Part shown: positions 1-6,719 of the stretch, in pieces
Numbering within the stretch: the first letter of the stretch is position 1
Layout of the letters: each line of letters opens with the position of its first letter
Source: Rhodospirillales bacterium
Lineage (GTDB): Bacteria > Pseudomonadota > Alphaproteobacteria > Rhodospirillales > JABHCV01
Length of the DNA: 8,357 nt
NCBI GenBank assembly: GCA_016776705.1
Contig: JADHSW010000132.1
Span: 1-8,357, forward strand
Direction of reading: 5' to 3'
Program-made: the position numbers and the translations under genes
Notes under the pieces: generated by a model
Told to the model about the DNA's origin: nothing
The model's database searches: none
Seen by the model: the letters and a program-made list of their open reading frames with translations, nothing else

Positions 1-2451
1 CATCAGGGCCAGCGGTCGATTATACCGCATCAACAGGCCGGACACATGACCGCACCCGACCGAGAGAGGAATCAAGAAAGATTTACCTTGCAATCGTTGA
101 GCCGTCCACACATGGCGGATAAGGTTCTTCTGGTAGACCGGCATGTCCTGCGGGTGCATGTTGGAATAGATGAATTCCTCGAGGACAATTTTATTATTGG
201 ATTCCAGTTTTTTAGCTACTTCCTTGCCGACAATCTGTTCGAAACGCCGAGAGGCATAAATTTGATTGGTATCCAGATTCCAGTCCCAAACGCCTTCATT
301 GGCGGCCTTGATGACCAGGGAATATCTTTCTTCGCTTTCAAGCAGCGCAATCGCGGCGTTTTTTTGTTCCGTAATTTCATGCCGGATCATTACCAGGCCG
401 CCGTCACTGGTTCTGTTGGTTCTAACGAGCCACCAACTGTTATCTGAAAACCGGGTTTCGTAAGTTCCTGGTGTGTTCAATTCTTTCAGGCGGTGTTTAA
501 CAAACCCATCAATGCTGCCGTCAAAAACGCCATAAAGTCCCTTTTGAGCAAAATATTTAACAATATCCTTCAGGCGAATATCAGGAGAGAGAATTCCGGG
601 AACATCTTTGTAGTAATTCAGGAACTTGGAATTGTATGAGATCAGTTTTCCGTCTGCGTCAAACATTGAAAAATCTTCAGACATGTTCTCAACAGCATCG
701 ACGAGTTTTTTATGGGCAGCTTCCTGCCTGGCTTCACTATCCCTGAGGGCCTGTTCATGAATTTTTTGCCCGGTGATGTTCTCGCGAACAAACACAGTAC
801 CGCCTTCTGCGGTGCGGCTCGATTTTACCAGCCACCAGCTTCCATCACTGAGCTGTTGTTCACGAATGCCCGGCTTTTTCAATATTTTCATACGATTAGT
901 AACGTAAGTATCCAGGTTCCCTGATACGTCGTTATATATATTCTTCCTCGCCATGATCCGGACCACTTCGCTCATTGAAATACCAGGATGCAAAGTTTCA
1001 GGAACAGTCTTGAAGGTCTCGGCGTATTTAGAGTTGTGCATAACAAGCTTGTCATCGGCGTCAAACATGATGAAGGTTTCGGACATGCTTTCAATGGCAT
1101 CGACGAGCTTGTTGTGGGCTGACTCAAGGCGCGCCTCACTTTCCAGCAGAGCTTGCTCGCGATCTCTCAATTCGGTTGTATCAGTGAGAAGGCTGACCAA
1201 CATGCCGTCGGGGGTCTTGAAATCGACGTAGCGAATCCATTGTCCATTATCGAATTGAAATTCGGTGGGTTTACCGGGATTTTTGTGCTGGTCTACTCGT
1301 TTCCTTACCCAGGCCCTCCGTTTTGTGTCGGAAAGAGACGACAGGGAACGTTTTGCGAAAGCGCGGATAATATTTTCATATGTCTGACCGGGAACAAGGA
1401 ATGGAGCCGCACTAGCCGACAGTTCCTTGTAGCGTTCGTTGAAAAGAAGCAGGCGGTCTTTCTGGTCATAAATGACAAAACCATCAGGCATGCTTTCAAC
1501 AGCCTGCTGAAAACGCCGTTCACTTTTCTGAAGGGCCAACTCGTTTCTCTTTTTGTCGGTGATATCGGCATAAAGGCTGACACGCCCGCCATCATTGGTC
1601 TCAAAATCCTGATAGCGAATCCAGGTGCCATCCTGAAAGACACATTCCAGGACGGAACCGGGGGACCTGTGGTGTTTGAGCCGCAGATTGATCCAGTCAT
1701 TGCGTTCCTTCTTCGGGCGGCCCCTGAAACGGATCGATGCGACCTTTTTAATAAGGTCTGAACGTAGAATGCCCGGTTTAATATACCCGGAGATGTTACT
1801 GTTTAATTTCCGGTAGCGGCTGTTACACATAACCAGGCGGCCATCGCGATCGAACAACACAAACCCTTCGGAAATACTTTCGATGGCGTCTTCCAGGCGT
1901 TTTTGCGCCGTTTGGGCGAATAGGGTGCTTTCGACAAGTCGACGCTCACGGTTCGTCAGTTGCGTAATGTCTTCATAAATTCTGACGGTGTAACCTGACT
2001 CAGTATGTCGATCCTGAACTTTAAGTGTGCGGCCATCATTGAATGTAACTTCAAAGGGGGCATCCGAATTTTTAAAAGAAGCAAGTCTCTCCTTTATCCA
2101 CAGCCGCTTGTCCTTGCCGGTGTTGATGAGTTTATTCTTTATGACAACCTTATGAAGAAGCTCCTTGAAGGTAGGACTGCCTTTCAGGTCATTCTTGTTC
2201 AGGCCCGATAACAGGCGGTAATTCTCGTTATAGGCAATAAGGCGGTCTTTTGTGTCGAAAAGCACTAGTCCGTTGGGAAGGCAATCAATCACCTGACGAA
2301 ACAGCTCAGGGTTTTTTAGAAGGTCTTCGGACACACAAAAGGGCGCAGTGCCGCCTATGGGTTCAGACGAGCCAGAAATTCTTTTTGTTTTATTATTGCC
2401 CCGATAAGTGCTTTTTACCACGCCACTTTTTTTACCTGCCATTCCCTGCAT
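1..2451 (-). CDS. Multi-PAS domain sensory protein, N-terminal part (truncated by window edge)
   Basis: The minus strand is open without a stop from an ATG at 2451 down to base 1, giving 817 residues and no C-terminus. An in-frame TAA lies three codons upstream of this ATG, so it is the first possible start. The ATG at 2442 is an alternative, and neither has a convincing Shine-Dalgarno. Residues about 48-165, 182-300, 313-428, 444-562 and 579-695 are five PAS_7-like repeats. Each has a core like 'AIESMSEGFVLFD' followed by an 'N.RY' element, a 'DG.W' strand and a closing 'D/N-I-T' linker. Residues from about 707 (ESEERYSLVIKAANEGVWDW, then HPQD at 766-769) begin a sixth, PAS_3-like domain. 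Charged linkers between repeats look helical. There is no signal peptide or membrane segment in the visible part, so a cytoplasmic sensor is likely. In this family the output is usually a histidine kinase, GGDEF/EAL or similar, but it lies outside the window. The gene follows the TlpA-like gene by 52 bp on the same strand, so co-transcription is possible. Confidence 0.88.
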   Translation of the reverse strand, partial: MQGMAGKKSGVVKSTYRGNNKTKRISGSSEPIGGTAPFCVSEDLLKNPELFRQVIDCLPNGLVLFDTKDRLIAYNENYRLLSGLNKNDLKGSPTFKELLHKVVIKNKLINTGKDKRLWIKERLASFKNSDAPFEVTFNDGRTLKVQDRHTESGYTVRIYEDITQLTNRERRLVESTLFAQTAQKRLEDAIESISEGFVLFDRDGRLVMCNSRYRKLNSNISGYIKPGILRSDLIKKVASIRFRGRPKKERNDWINLRLKHHRSPGSVLECVFQDGTWIRYQDFETNDGGRVSLYADITDKKRNELALQKSERRFQQAVESMPDGFVIYDQKDRLLLFNERYKELSASAAPFLVPGQTYENIIRAFAKRSLSSLSDTKRRAWVRKRVDQHKNPGKPTEFQFDNGQWIRYVDFKTPDGMLVSLLTDTTELRDREQALLESEARLESAHNKLVDAIESMSETFIMFDADDKLVMHNSKYAETFKTVPETLHPGISMSEVVRIMARKNIYNDVSGNLDTYVTNRMKILKKPGIREQQLSDGSWWLVKSSRTAEGGTVFVRENITGQKIHEQALRDSEARQEAAHKKLVDAVENMSEDFSMFDADGKLISYNSKFLNYYKDVPGILSPDIRLKDIVKYFAQKGLYGVFDGSIDGFVKHRLKELNTPGTYETRFSDNSWWLVRTNRTSDGGLVMIRHEITEQKNAAIALLESEERYSLVIKAANEGVWDWNLDTNQIYASRRFEQIVGKEVAKKLESNNKIVLEEFIYSNMHPQDMPVYQKNLIRHVWTAQRLQGKSFLIPLSVGCGHVSGLLMRYNRPLALM
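680..757 (-). repeat. Degenerate direct repeat, copy A (PAS repeat 5 N-terminal segment)
   Basis: This stretch aligns without gaps to 1082-1159, exactly 402 bp (134 codons) away. It encodes the linker and first strand of the fifth PAS repeat (K-L-V-D-A-V-E-N-M-S-E). Both bases and protein remain clearly alike, with 'gcatcgacgag' shared. It is part of the coding sequence and points to internal duplication of a PAS unit. Confidence 0.55.
1082..1159 (-). repeat. Degenerate direct repeat, copy B (PAS repeat 4 N-terminal segment)
   Basis: This is the partner of the copy at 680-757. It encodes K-L-V-D-A-I-E-S-M-S-E of the fourth PAS repeat. Repeats 4 and 5 also share 'MFDAD' and a W-W motif after 'DG/N-S', which the first three repeats lack (they have W-I-R-Y or a diverged equivalent). 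Repeats 4 and 5 are therefore the most recent pair. Confidence 0.55.
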
Positions 2452-2503
2452 TACTTTTTAAAGGTTACAAAGGGCGGTGAAAAGGGAAAACGCCGTTGTA
2501 TGA

Positions 2504-3130
2504 TCAAGATCTGTCAGGGCCGATACAGCGTCGAACAAAATCAATGACTTCAGGGGTGTCCCATTCGGCAATTCCGACCACACGGCCTCGTTCCATGCCA
2601 TGGGCGTCTATCAGAATGGTGACAGGCAAGCCCTGCACCCCGGATTTTCGCGCAACGTTACCTTTTTTGTCGATCAGGACATCCAGCCCTTCAAGGCCTC
2701 TTTTTTTCAGGAAAGGAATCACCTTCTGGGCGCCCTTTCTGTCTTGTGAGAGGGCGAGAACGCGAATGCCTTCATTTGCGAGAATATTTTTCATCACCAA
2801 AAGGGAAGGCATTTCCTTGATGCAGGGGGCGCACCATGTGGCCCAAAAATTCAGGACCACACCCTGACCTTTATAGTCTTCTATGGTACGTTCTGAGTCC
2901 TGACCATCGAAAAAAGGAAAGACAGGAGATGGCAGCGGCGGTATTTGTGGCCTGAAATTATTTAGTTCAGGACCCGGATTGGCGCAATTATTTGCCTCAG
3001 CACTTGCAAGATGCGGCGATATGGAGACAATCACCAACATGACCGCCGCAATAGCGATTGGAAACCTCCAATGGCTTCGCTGGGGTGGTTTAATTCGGCA
3101 GGCCGGTGATTTGCAGGAATAAGCTTTCAT
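2504..3130 (-). CDS. TlpA-family periplasmic thiol-disulfide oxidoreductase
   Basis: The gene encodes 208 residues. The N-terminus has a basic n-region (to about residue 22), a hydrophobic core (about 23-41) and an A-S-A site before E45, so Sec export with cleavage near 44/45 is likely. The mature protein has a proline-rich linker (about 56-73) and then a thioredoxin fold. Its key features are F-W-A-T-W-C-A-P-C at 95-103 with redox cysteines C100 and C103, 'LALSQD' at 125-130 and the cis-proline loop G-L-P-V-T at 167-171 (P169). TlpA/ResA/CcmG-like proteins reduce or exchange periplasmic disulfides, often in cytochrome c or oxidase maturation; the partner here is unknown. Two further cysteines, C49 near the mature N-terminus and C202 near the end, are not part of the usual site. 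There is no lipobox. The start is the only ATG giving a complete signal peptide, but no good Shine-Dalgarno precedes it. It diverges from argH, an arrangement I recall as common in alphaproteobacteria. Confidence 0.9.
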   Translation of the reverse strand: MKAYSCKSPACRIKPPQRSHWRFPIAIAAVMLVIVSISPHLASAEANNCANPGPELNNFRPQIPPLPSPVFPFFDGQDSERTIEDYKGQGVVLNFWATWCAPCIKEMPSLLVMKNILANEGIRVLALSQDRKGAQKVIPFLKKRGLEGLDVLIDKKGNVARKSGVQGLPVTILIDAHGMERGRVVGIAEWDTPEVIDFVRRCIGPDRS

Positions 3131-3172
3131 GGTCGTTTTTGATTTATAACATTTTACAAGTGGGGTCCAGCG
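3131..3172. promoter_or_regulatory. Divergent intergenic region between TlpA-like gene and argH
   Basis: These 42 bp are all that separates the two divergent start codons, so the promoters must lie here or inside the coding ends. The left part is AT-rich and contains 'tttataac' (3143-3150), which could act as a -10 element in either direction. I could not pair it with a well-spaced -35 box. For argH, 'gggg' at 3162-3165 lies 7 nt before the GTG start and is the likely ribosome-binding site. No operator-like palindrome or riboswitch is visible. Confidence 0.4.
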
Positions 3173-4606
3173 GTGACGAAGAAGTCTTCGAATCCCGATA
3201 CTGCGAACAAGCAGAAAAATTCTTCCTCCAGCACCATCTGGGGGGGGCGTTTTAATGCAGGTCCGTCGTCGTTGATGGAAGCAATAAATGCTTCAATTGA
3301 TTTCGACAAGCGTTTCTACGCCCAGGATATCGCCGGATCAAAAGCACACGCGACAATGCTCGTTGCCCAGGGAATTTTAACGGCCGGTGATGGCAAGAAT
3401 ATTCTGGAAGGGCTGGATACCATTGCCGGGGAGATCGAAGAAGGCGCTTTTGAATTCAGCACCATCCTTGAAGACATTCACATGAATATTGAAAATCGTT
3501 TGTCTGATCTGATTGGTGAGGCCGCCGGGCGCTTGCACACGGCGCGCTCGCGTAACGATCAAGTGGCGACGGATTTCAGGCTTTGGGTGCGCGATGCCAT
3601 TGACGATATCGATGCCAGCCTTATGACTTTGCAAGGCGTTCTGATTGGCATTGCAGAAAGTAATGCTGCAACGGTGATGCCCGGCTTTACACACCTTCAG
3701 GCGGCGCAACCGGTAACACTGGGCCACCACATGCTGGCCTATGTTGAAATGTTTGGCCGCGACCGTGGCCGCTTTGCCGATTGTCGGACAAGGTTAAACG
3801 AAAGTCCCCTTGGGGCCGCCGCACTGGCCGGAACGTCGTTTCCGATTGACAGGAAAATGACGGCGGAGGCGCTCGGTTTCGCACGACCCGCTGCGAACTC
3901 TCTGGACGCGGTTTCTGATCGGGATTTCGCCTGTGAGTTTTTGAGCTCAGGCTCTATTCTCGCTGTACACCTCTCGCGCATGGCTGAGGAAATTGTCCTT
4001 TGGAGTGCGCCTCAGTTTGGCTACGTCAGAATTTCTGATTCTTTTTCTTCGGGCAGTTCAATCATGCCGCAAAAACGCAATCCGGATGCCGCCGAACTTG
4101 TTCGCGGCAAGGCCGGGCGGGTCATCGGTTCCCTGAACGCGCTGCTTGTCGCCTTGAAGGGGTTGCCACTGGCTTATGGCAAGGACATGCAGGAAGACAA
4201 GGAACCTGTGTTCGATGCGGTCGATACCCTGGGAATTTGCATCGCCGCCATGGCGGGCATGCTGGCCGAGGCGGAATTCGACAAGGCTAGGATGAGGGCA
4301 GATGCGGGCAGGGGGTTCACGACCGCGACCGATCTGGCTGACTGGCTTGTCCGGGTTGCGGGCATTGCGTTCCGTCAGGCCCATCACATCACCGGGACGT
4401 TGGTAAAAATGGCCGAAGACAGAAGCTGTGGCCTTGAAGAGCTGAGCCTTGCCGATATGCAATCCGTTGAAACGGCGATCACAGACGAAATCTTCGCCGT
4501 TCTTGGTGTCGAAAATTCGGTGGCCAGCAGGACCAGCGAAGGAGGCACGGCGCCTGCCAACGTTATCGCCGCCACCGCCGAAGCGAAAAAGAGGTTTCTG
4601 AAATGA
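3173..4606 (+). CDS. argH: Argininosuccinate lyase
   Basis: This enzyme splits argininosuccinate into arginine and fumarate in the cytoplasm, the last step of arginine synthesis. The protein has 477 residues, close to the family norm of about 460 plus a Ser/Asn/Lys-rich N-terminal extension of about 20 residues. Signatures seen in order are W-G-G-R-F at 23-27, the substrate-binding segment 'TARSRNDQ' at 123-130, G-F-T-H-L-Q at 171-176 with the presumed catalytic-base histidine H174, and the fumarase/aspartase superfamily signature G-S-S-I-M-P-Q-K-R-N-P at 294-304, whose serine loop closes over the substrate. The start is GTG: a TGA lies in frame at 3140-3142, no other start codon lies between, and the conserved WGGRF must be included. 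A run of eight G (3240-3247) encodes part of WGGRF. The gene leads the argH-lptM-lysA operon and overlaps lptM by four bases. Confidence 0.97.
   Translation: MTKKSSNPDTANKQKNSSSSTIWGGRFNAGPSSLMEAINASIDFDKRFYAQDIAGSKAHATMLVAQGILTAGDGKNILEGLDTIAGEIEEGAFEFSTILEDIHMNIENRLSDLIGEAAGRLHTARSRNDQVATDFRLWVRDAIDDIDASLMTLQGVLIGIAESNAATVMPGFTHLQAAQPVTLGHHMLAYVEMFGRDRGRFADCRTRLNESPLGAAALAGTSFPIDRKMTAEALGFARPAANSLDAVSDRDFACEFLSSGSILAVHLSRMAEEIVLWSAPQFGYVRISDSFSSGSSIMPQKRNPDAAELVRGKAGRVIGSLNALLVALKGLPLAYGKDMQEDKEPVFDAVDTLGICIAAMAGMLAEAEFDKARMRADAGRGFTTATDLADWLVRVAGIAFRQAHHITGTLVKMAEDRSCGLEELSLADMQSVETAITDEIFAVLGVENSVASRTSEGGTAPANVIAATAEAKKRFLK
4590..4594 (+). promoter_or_regulatory. Ribosome-binding site for lptM within the argH end
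   Basis: The bases 'agagg' lie 8 nt before the ATG at 4603 and inside the last codons of argH. Together with the ATGA stop/start overlap, they support translation of the 49-residue reading frame, probably coupled to argH. Confidence 0.6.
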
Positions 4607-4752
4607 CCAAACACATATCCAGCCTGTTTGCTCGCCTGATCGTGCTGGCGCTTGTTATTGCGATTGCTTCACCGATTGCAGCATGTGGCCGTAAAGGGTC
4701 ACCCGATTACCCGAAAGATTCAAAATACCCGCGCAGTTATCCCAAGCCATAA
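4603..4752 (+). CDS. lptM: LptM-like small outer-membrane lipoprotein (YifL family)
   Basis: This short gene encodes 49 residues. A basic n-region and hydrophobic segment (about 8-24) lead to the lipobox I-A-A-C, with the lipidated cysteine at C28. After it comes C-G-R-K-G-S-P-D-Y-P, matching the family hallmark of Cys-Gly-x-Lys-Gly followed by a Pro/Tyr-rich tail. The mature peptide would be only about 22 residues, rich in Pro, Lys and Tyr. In Escherichia coli LptM (formerly YifL) binds the LptD-LptE LPS translocon and helps LptD form its native disulfide pairs; the same role here is inferred by family. The start overlaps the argH stop (ATGA), and lysA begins 12 bp after its stop, so the three genes very likely share one transcript. 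The residue after C28 is Gly, not Asp, which favours outer-membrane sorting by the classic +2 rule. Confidence 0.85.
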   Translation: MTKHISSLFARLIVLALVIAIASPIAACGRKGSPDYPKDSKYPRSYPKP

Positions 4753-4764
4753 CGAGTTTTATCA

Positions 4765-6045
4765 ATGGATCACTTTCAATACCATGACGGCGTCATGCTG
4801 GCCGAAGACGTTGCTATCAGCGACATTGCAGACGATGTCGGAACCCCGTTCTATGCATATTCCACGGCGACTTTAGAGCGTCATTTCAAGGTCTTTAGTG
4901 GTGCTTTTGATGGCATGGATACGCTGATCTGCTTTTCTGTCAAGGCGAATTCGAACATTGCCGTCGTGCGTACTCTGGCGCGCATGGGGGCCGGGGCGGA
5001 CGTGGTGTCAGGGGGCGAGTTGAAGCGCGCTCTGGCCGCAGGTGTTCCGGCGGACAAGATTGTTTTTTCAGGCGTCGGCAAAACCGCACAGGAATTGAGT
5101 GACGCCCTGAAAGCCGGAATCATGCAGATCAACGTTGAATCCGAACCAGAGCTTGAAACTTTGGGCGCCATCGCCCAGGCCCTGGGAGTGGAAGCGGCCG
5201 TGGCATTTCGGGTCAACCCGGATGTTGATGCACAGACGCACGCGAAAATTTCAACCGGCAAGGCGGAAAACAAATTCGGCATCGAATGGATGCGCATTCA
5301 TGAGATCTATAAAAAGGCCACGGCCATGGCGGGCATTCGCCCGGTTGGGCTGGCCGTTCACATTGGATCCCAACTAACACGAAGCGACCCTTTCAGGAAT
5401 GCCTACATACGTATGCGCGATCTGGTCACTATGCTGAGGGCCGATGGGTTGAGCGTTGAGCGCCTGGATCTTGGCGGCGGCCTGGGAATTTCCTATGGAG
5501 AGTCGGACGAACCCCTGGCGGACCCTGTTGAATATGGCGAAATCGTCCGCGATGTGTTTGCTGATTTTGATGGCCAGCTTGTTTTTGAGCCAGGCCGGGT
5601 CATTGCCGGAAATGCCGGTGTGCTGGTAACCCGGGTCATCTATGTCAAGGAAGGGGCGACCCGCAACTTTGCCATTGTCGATGCGGCGATGAATGATTTG
5701 ACCCGCCCCTCGCTCTATGACGCCTTTCATGAGATCGTTCCCGTCAATCAGGCCGACGAGGGTGGCGACACAGCGCTTTATGATGTGGTCGGACCCATTT
5801 GTGAAACCGGGGACACGTTTTGCACCCAGCGCAGATTGCCGCGCATTGCCGCCGGGGACTTGCTGGTGATCCGCACGGCGGGGGCCTACGGGGCGGCGAT
5901 GGCGTCAAGTTACAACACACGGGCACTGGTCCCGGAAATCATGGTCCGCGAAAAAGATTATTCGGTCATTCGCCGTCGCCTGGAAGTGGATGACCTGATC
6001 GATCTTGAAACCTTTCCAGCGTGGCTGTCCAACAATCCGGAATAA
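4765..6045 (+). CDS. lysA: Diaminopimelate decarboxylase
   Basis: This PLP enzyme decarboxylates meso-diaminopimelate to L-lysine, the last step of lysine synthesis, in the cytoplasm. The protein has 426 residues, the usual length for the family. The N-terminal alanine-racemase-like barrel carries the PLP lysine K60 in C-F-S-V-K-A-N-S-N, H199 in H-I-G-S (199-202), the phosphate-binding G-G-G-L-G at 237-241 and E-P-G-R at 275-278. The C-terminal beta domain carries C-E-T-G-D at 346-350, where the cysteine reaches the partner subunit's active site in the dimer, and A-Y-G-A-A-M at 374-379. All expected catalytic residues are present, with Thr in place of the more common Ser in the CESGD motif, a mild change. 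The ATG at 4765 follows lptM by 12 bp; the Shine-Dalgarno is weak ('gag' 8 nt upstream), so coupling to upstream translation is plausible. A strong hairpin terminator follows directly. Confidence 0.97.
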   Translation: MDHFQYHDGVMLAEDVAISDIADDVGTPFYAYSTATLERHFKVFSGAFDGMDTLICFSVKANSNIAVVRTLARMGAGADVVSGGELKRALAAGVPADKIVFSGVGKTAQELSDALKAGIMQINVESEPELETLGAIAQALGVEAAVAFRVNPDVDAQTHAKISTGKAENKFGIEWMRIHEIYKKATAMAGIRPVGLAVHIGSQLTRSDPFRNAYIRMRDLVTMLRADGLSVERLDLGGGLGISYGESDEPLADPVEYGEIVRDVFADFDGQLVFEPGRVIAGNAGVLVTRVIYVKEGATRNFAIVDAAMNDLTRPSLYDAFHEIVPVNQADEGGDTALYDVVGPICETGDTFCTQRRLPRIAAGDLLVIRTAGAYGAAMASSYNTRALVPEIMVREKDYSVIRRRLEVDDLIDLETFPAWLSNNPE

Positions 6046-6047
6046 TG

Positions 6048-6081
6048 AAAAAGCCCCTGTCCATCTGGCAGGGGCTTTTTT
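6048..6081. terminator. Bidirectional rho-independent terminator
   Basis: A G+C stem, GCCCCTG (6053-6059) with CAGGGGC (6069-6075), can extend inward by a T-G wobble and a C-G pair to leave a five-base loop. It is flanked by five A on the left and six T on the right, so the T tract needed after the hairpin exists on both strands. The hairpin begins two bases after the lysA stop and ends 19 bp before the stop of the converging cytochrome b gene, which suits a shared terminator. Confidence 0.93.
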
Positions 6082-6100
6082 CGTATTCAGATAATGAAGT

Positions 6101-6715
6101 TCAGGAAGCTTTATTTTTTTCGTCCGGGTCATCTTCATAACCGGTCAGCATCGCCTTGAAGTGTGACAGTGGCGTATGTCCCGTTGTTCCCAGATAGATA
6201 TGGGCTATGACGAACAGGACCATCATGAAGGCTGCCGCAAGATGCACGAAAGCGACGTCAGCAAGATTTAACCAGTCCAGGCCCCAGGCATCCCACTGAC
6301 TATAATAAAGGTACAACAGGCCGCTGATCCAGATAACCGGATTGATGATCAGCTGAACAAACAGATAGGCAAGTCGTTGCAGGGGATTGTGCTTTGAAAG
6401 CCGCGTCACCTTGAACGGATGCGGGGCATTGGTGAAAATTCCCGACATGTAATATTTCATCATCGCGATCAGTTTATCCGTGGTCGGAATATATTGACGC
6501 CATTCCCCAGTCGTGAAGTGCCAGAAGAAGGCAAATAACCACAACCAGATCAACATCCAGGCCGCCGTTGTGTGAACTTCCTGGGCCGTTTCGTATCCCA
6601 GCCATTCATAGGTGCCGTGGATTTCAAAACCGCTGCCCCCCATGGTGAAGATCAAGGCTGCTTGCGACCAGTGCCAGAAACGTTCAAAGCGTTTAAAGAT
6701 ATAAATCCTGTTCAT
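6101..6715 (-). CDS. b-type cytochrome membrane subunit (cytochrome b561 / thiosulfate-reductase-type)
   Basis: The protein has 204 residues and four predicted membrane helices at about 14-30, 49-68, 112-138 and 152-175. Histidines placed like heme b ligands are H15 (R-F-W-H-W), H48 (Q-E-V-H-T), H158 (F-V-H-L) and H172 (I-A-H-I); H66 lies in helix 2 as well. This pattern matches the di-heme cytochrome b subunits of formate dehydrogenase, Ni-Fe hydrogenase and thiosulfate reductase, which exchange electrons with membrane quinones. I place the start at 6715, not at the upstream in-frame ATG at 6766, because GGGAGGG lies 8 nt before it, residue 1 then begins a typical short N-terminus, and the longer form would overlap the upstream gene with an unlikely extension. 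It begins 4 nt after the octaheme gene's stop. The likely role is to connect that periplasmic cytochrome to the quinone pool; electron direction is not decidable here. The C-terminal tail (about 194-204) is acidic to basic and probably cytoplasmic. Confidence 0.88.
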   Translation of the reverse strand: MNRIYIFKRFERFWHWSQAALIFTMGGSGFEIHGTYEWLGYETAQEVHTTAAWMLIWLWLFAFFWHFTTGEWRQYIPTTDKLIAMMKYYMSGIFTNAPHPFKVTRLSKHNPLQRLAYLFVQLIINPVIWISGLLYLYYSQWDAWGLDWLNLADVAFVHLAAAFMMVLFVIAHIYLGTTGHTPLSHFKAMLTGYEDDPDEKNKAS

Positions 6716-6719
6716 GGCG

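Noticed and set aside
1153..1761. A 202-codon open frame on the plus strand
   Set aside because: It lies antisense to the multi-PAS gene, has no recognisable domain, and the minus strand carries clear PAS repeats across the same bases.
2461..2500. Possible terminator after the TlpA-like gene on the minus strand
   Set aside because: Only a four-base GGCG/CGCC stem around a 14-base loop can form, and no T tract follows, so it is too weak to call.
2504..3130. TlpA-like protein as a lipoprotein
   Set aside because: The signal peptide ends in A-S-A followed by E, and the nearest cysteine (C49) is five residues on without a lipobox.
4058..5297. Minus-strand open frames opposite argH and lysA
   Set aside because: They mirror codon bias of the well-recognised enzymes and show no protein features of their own.
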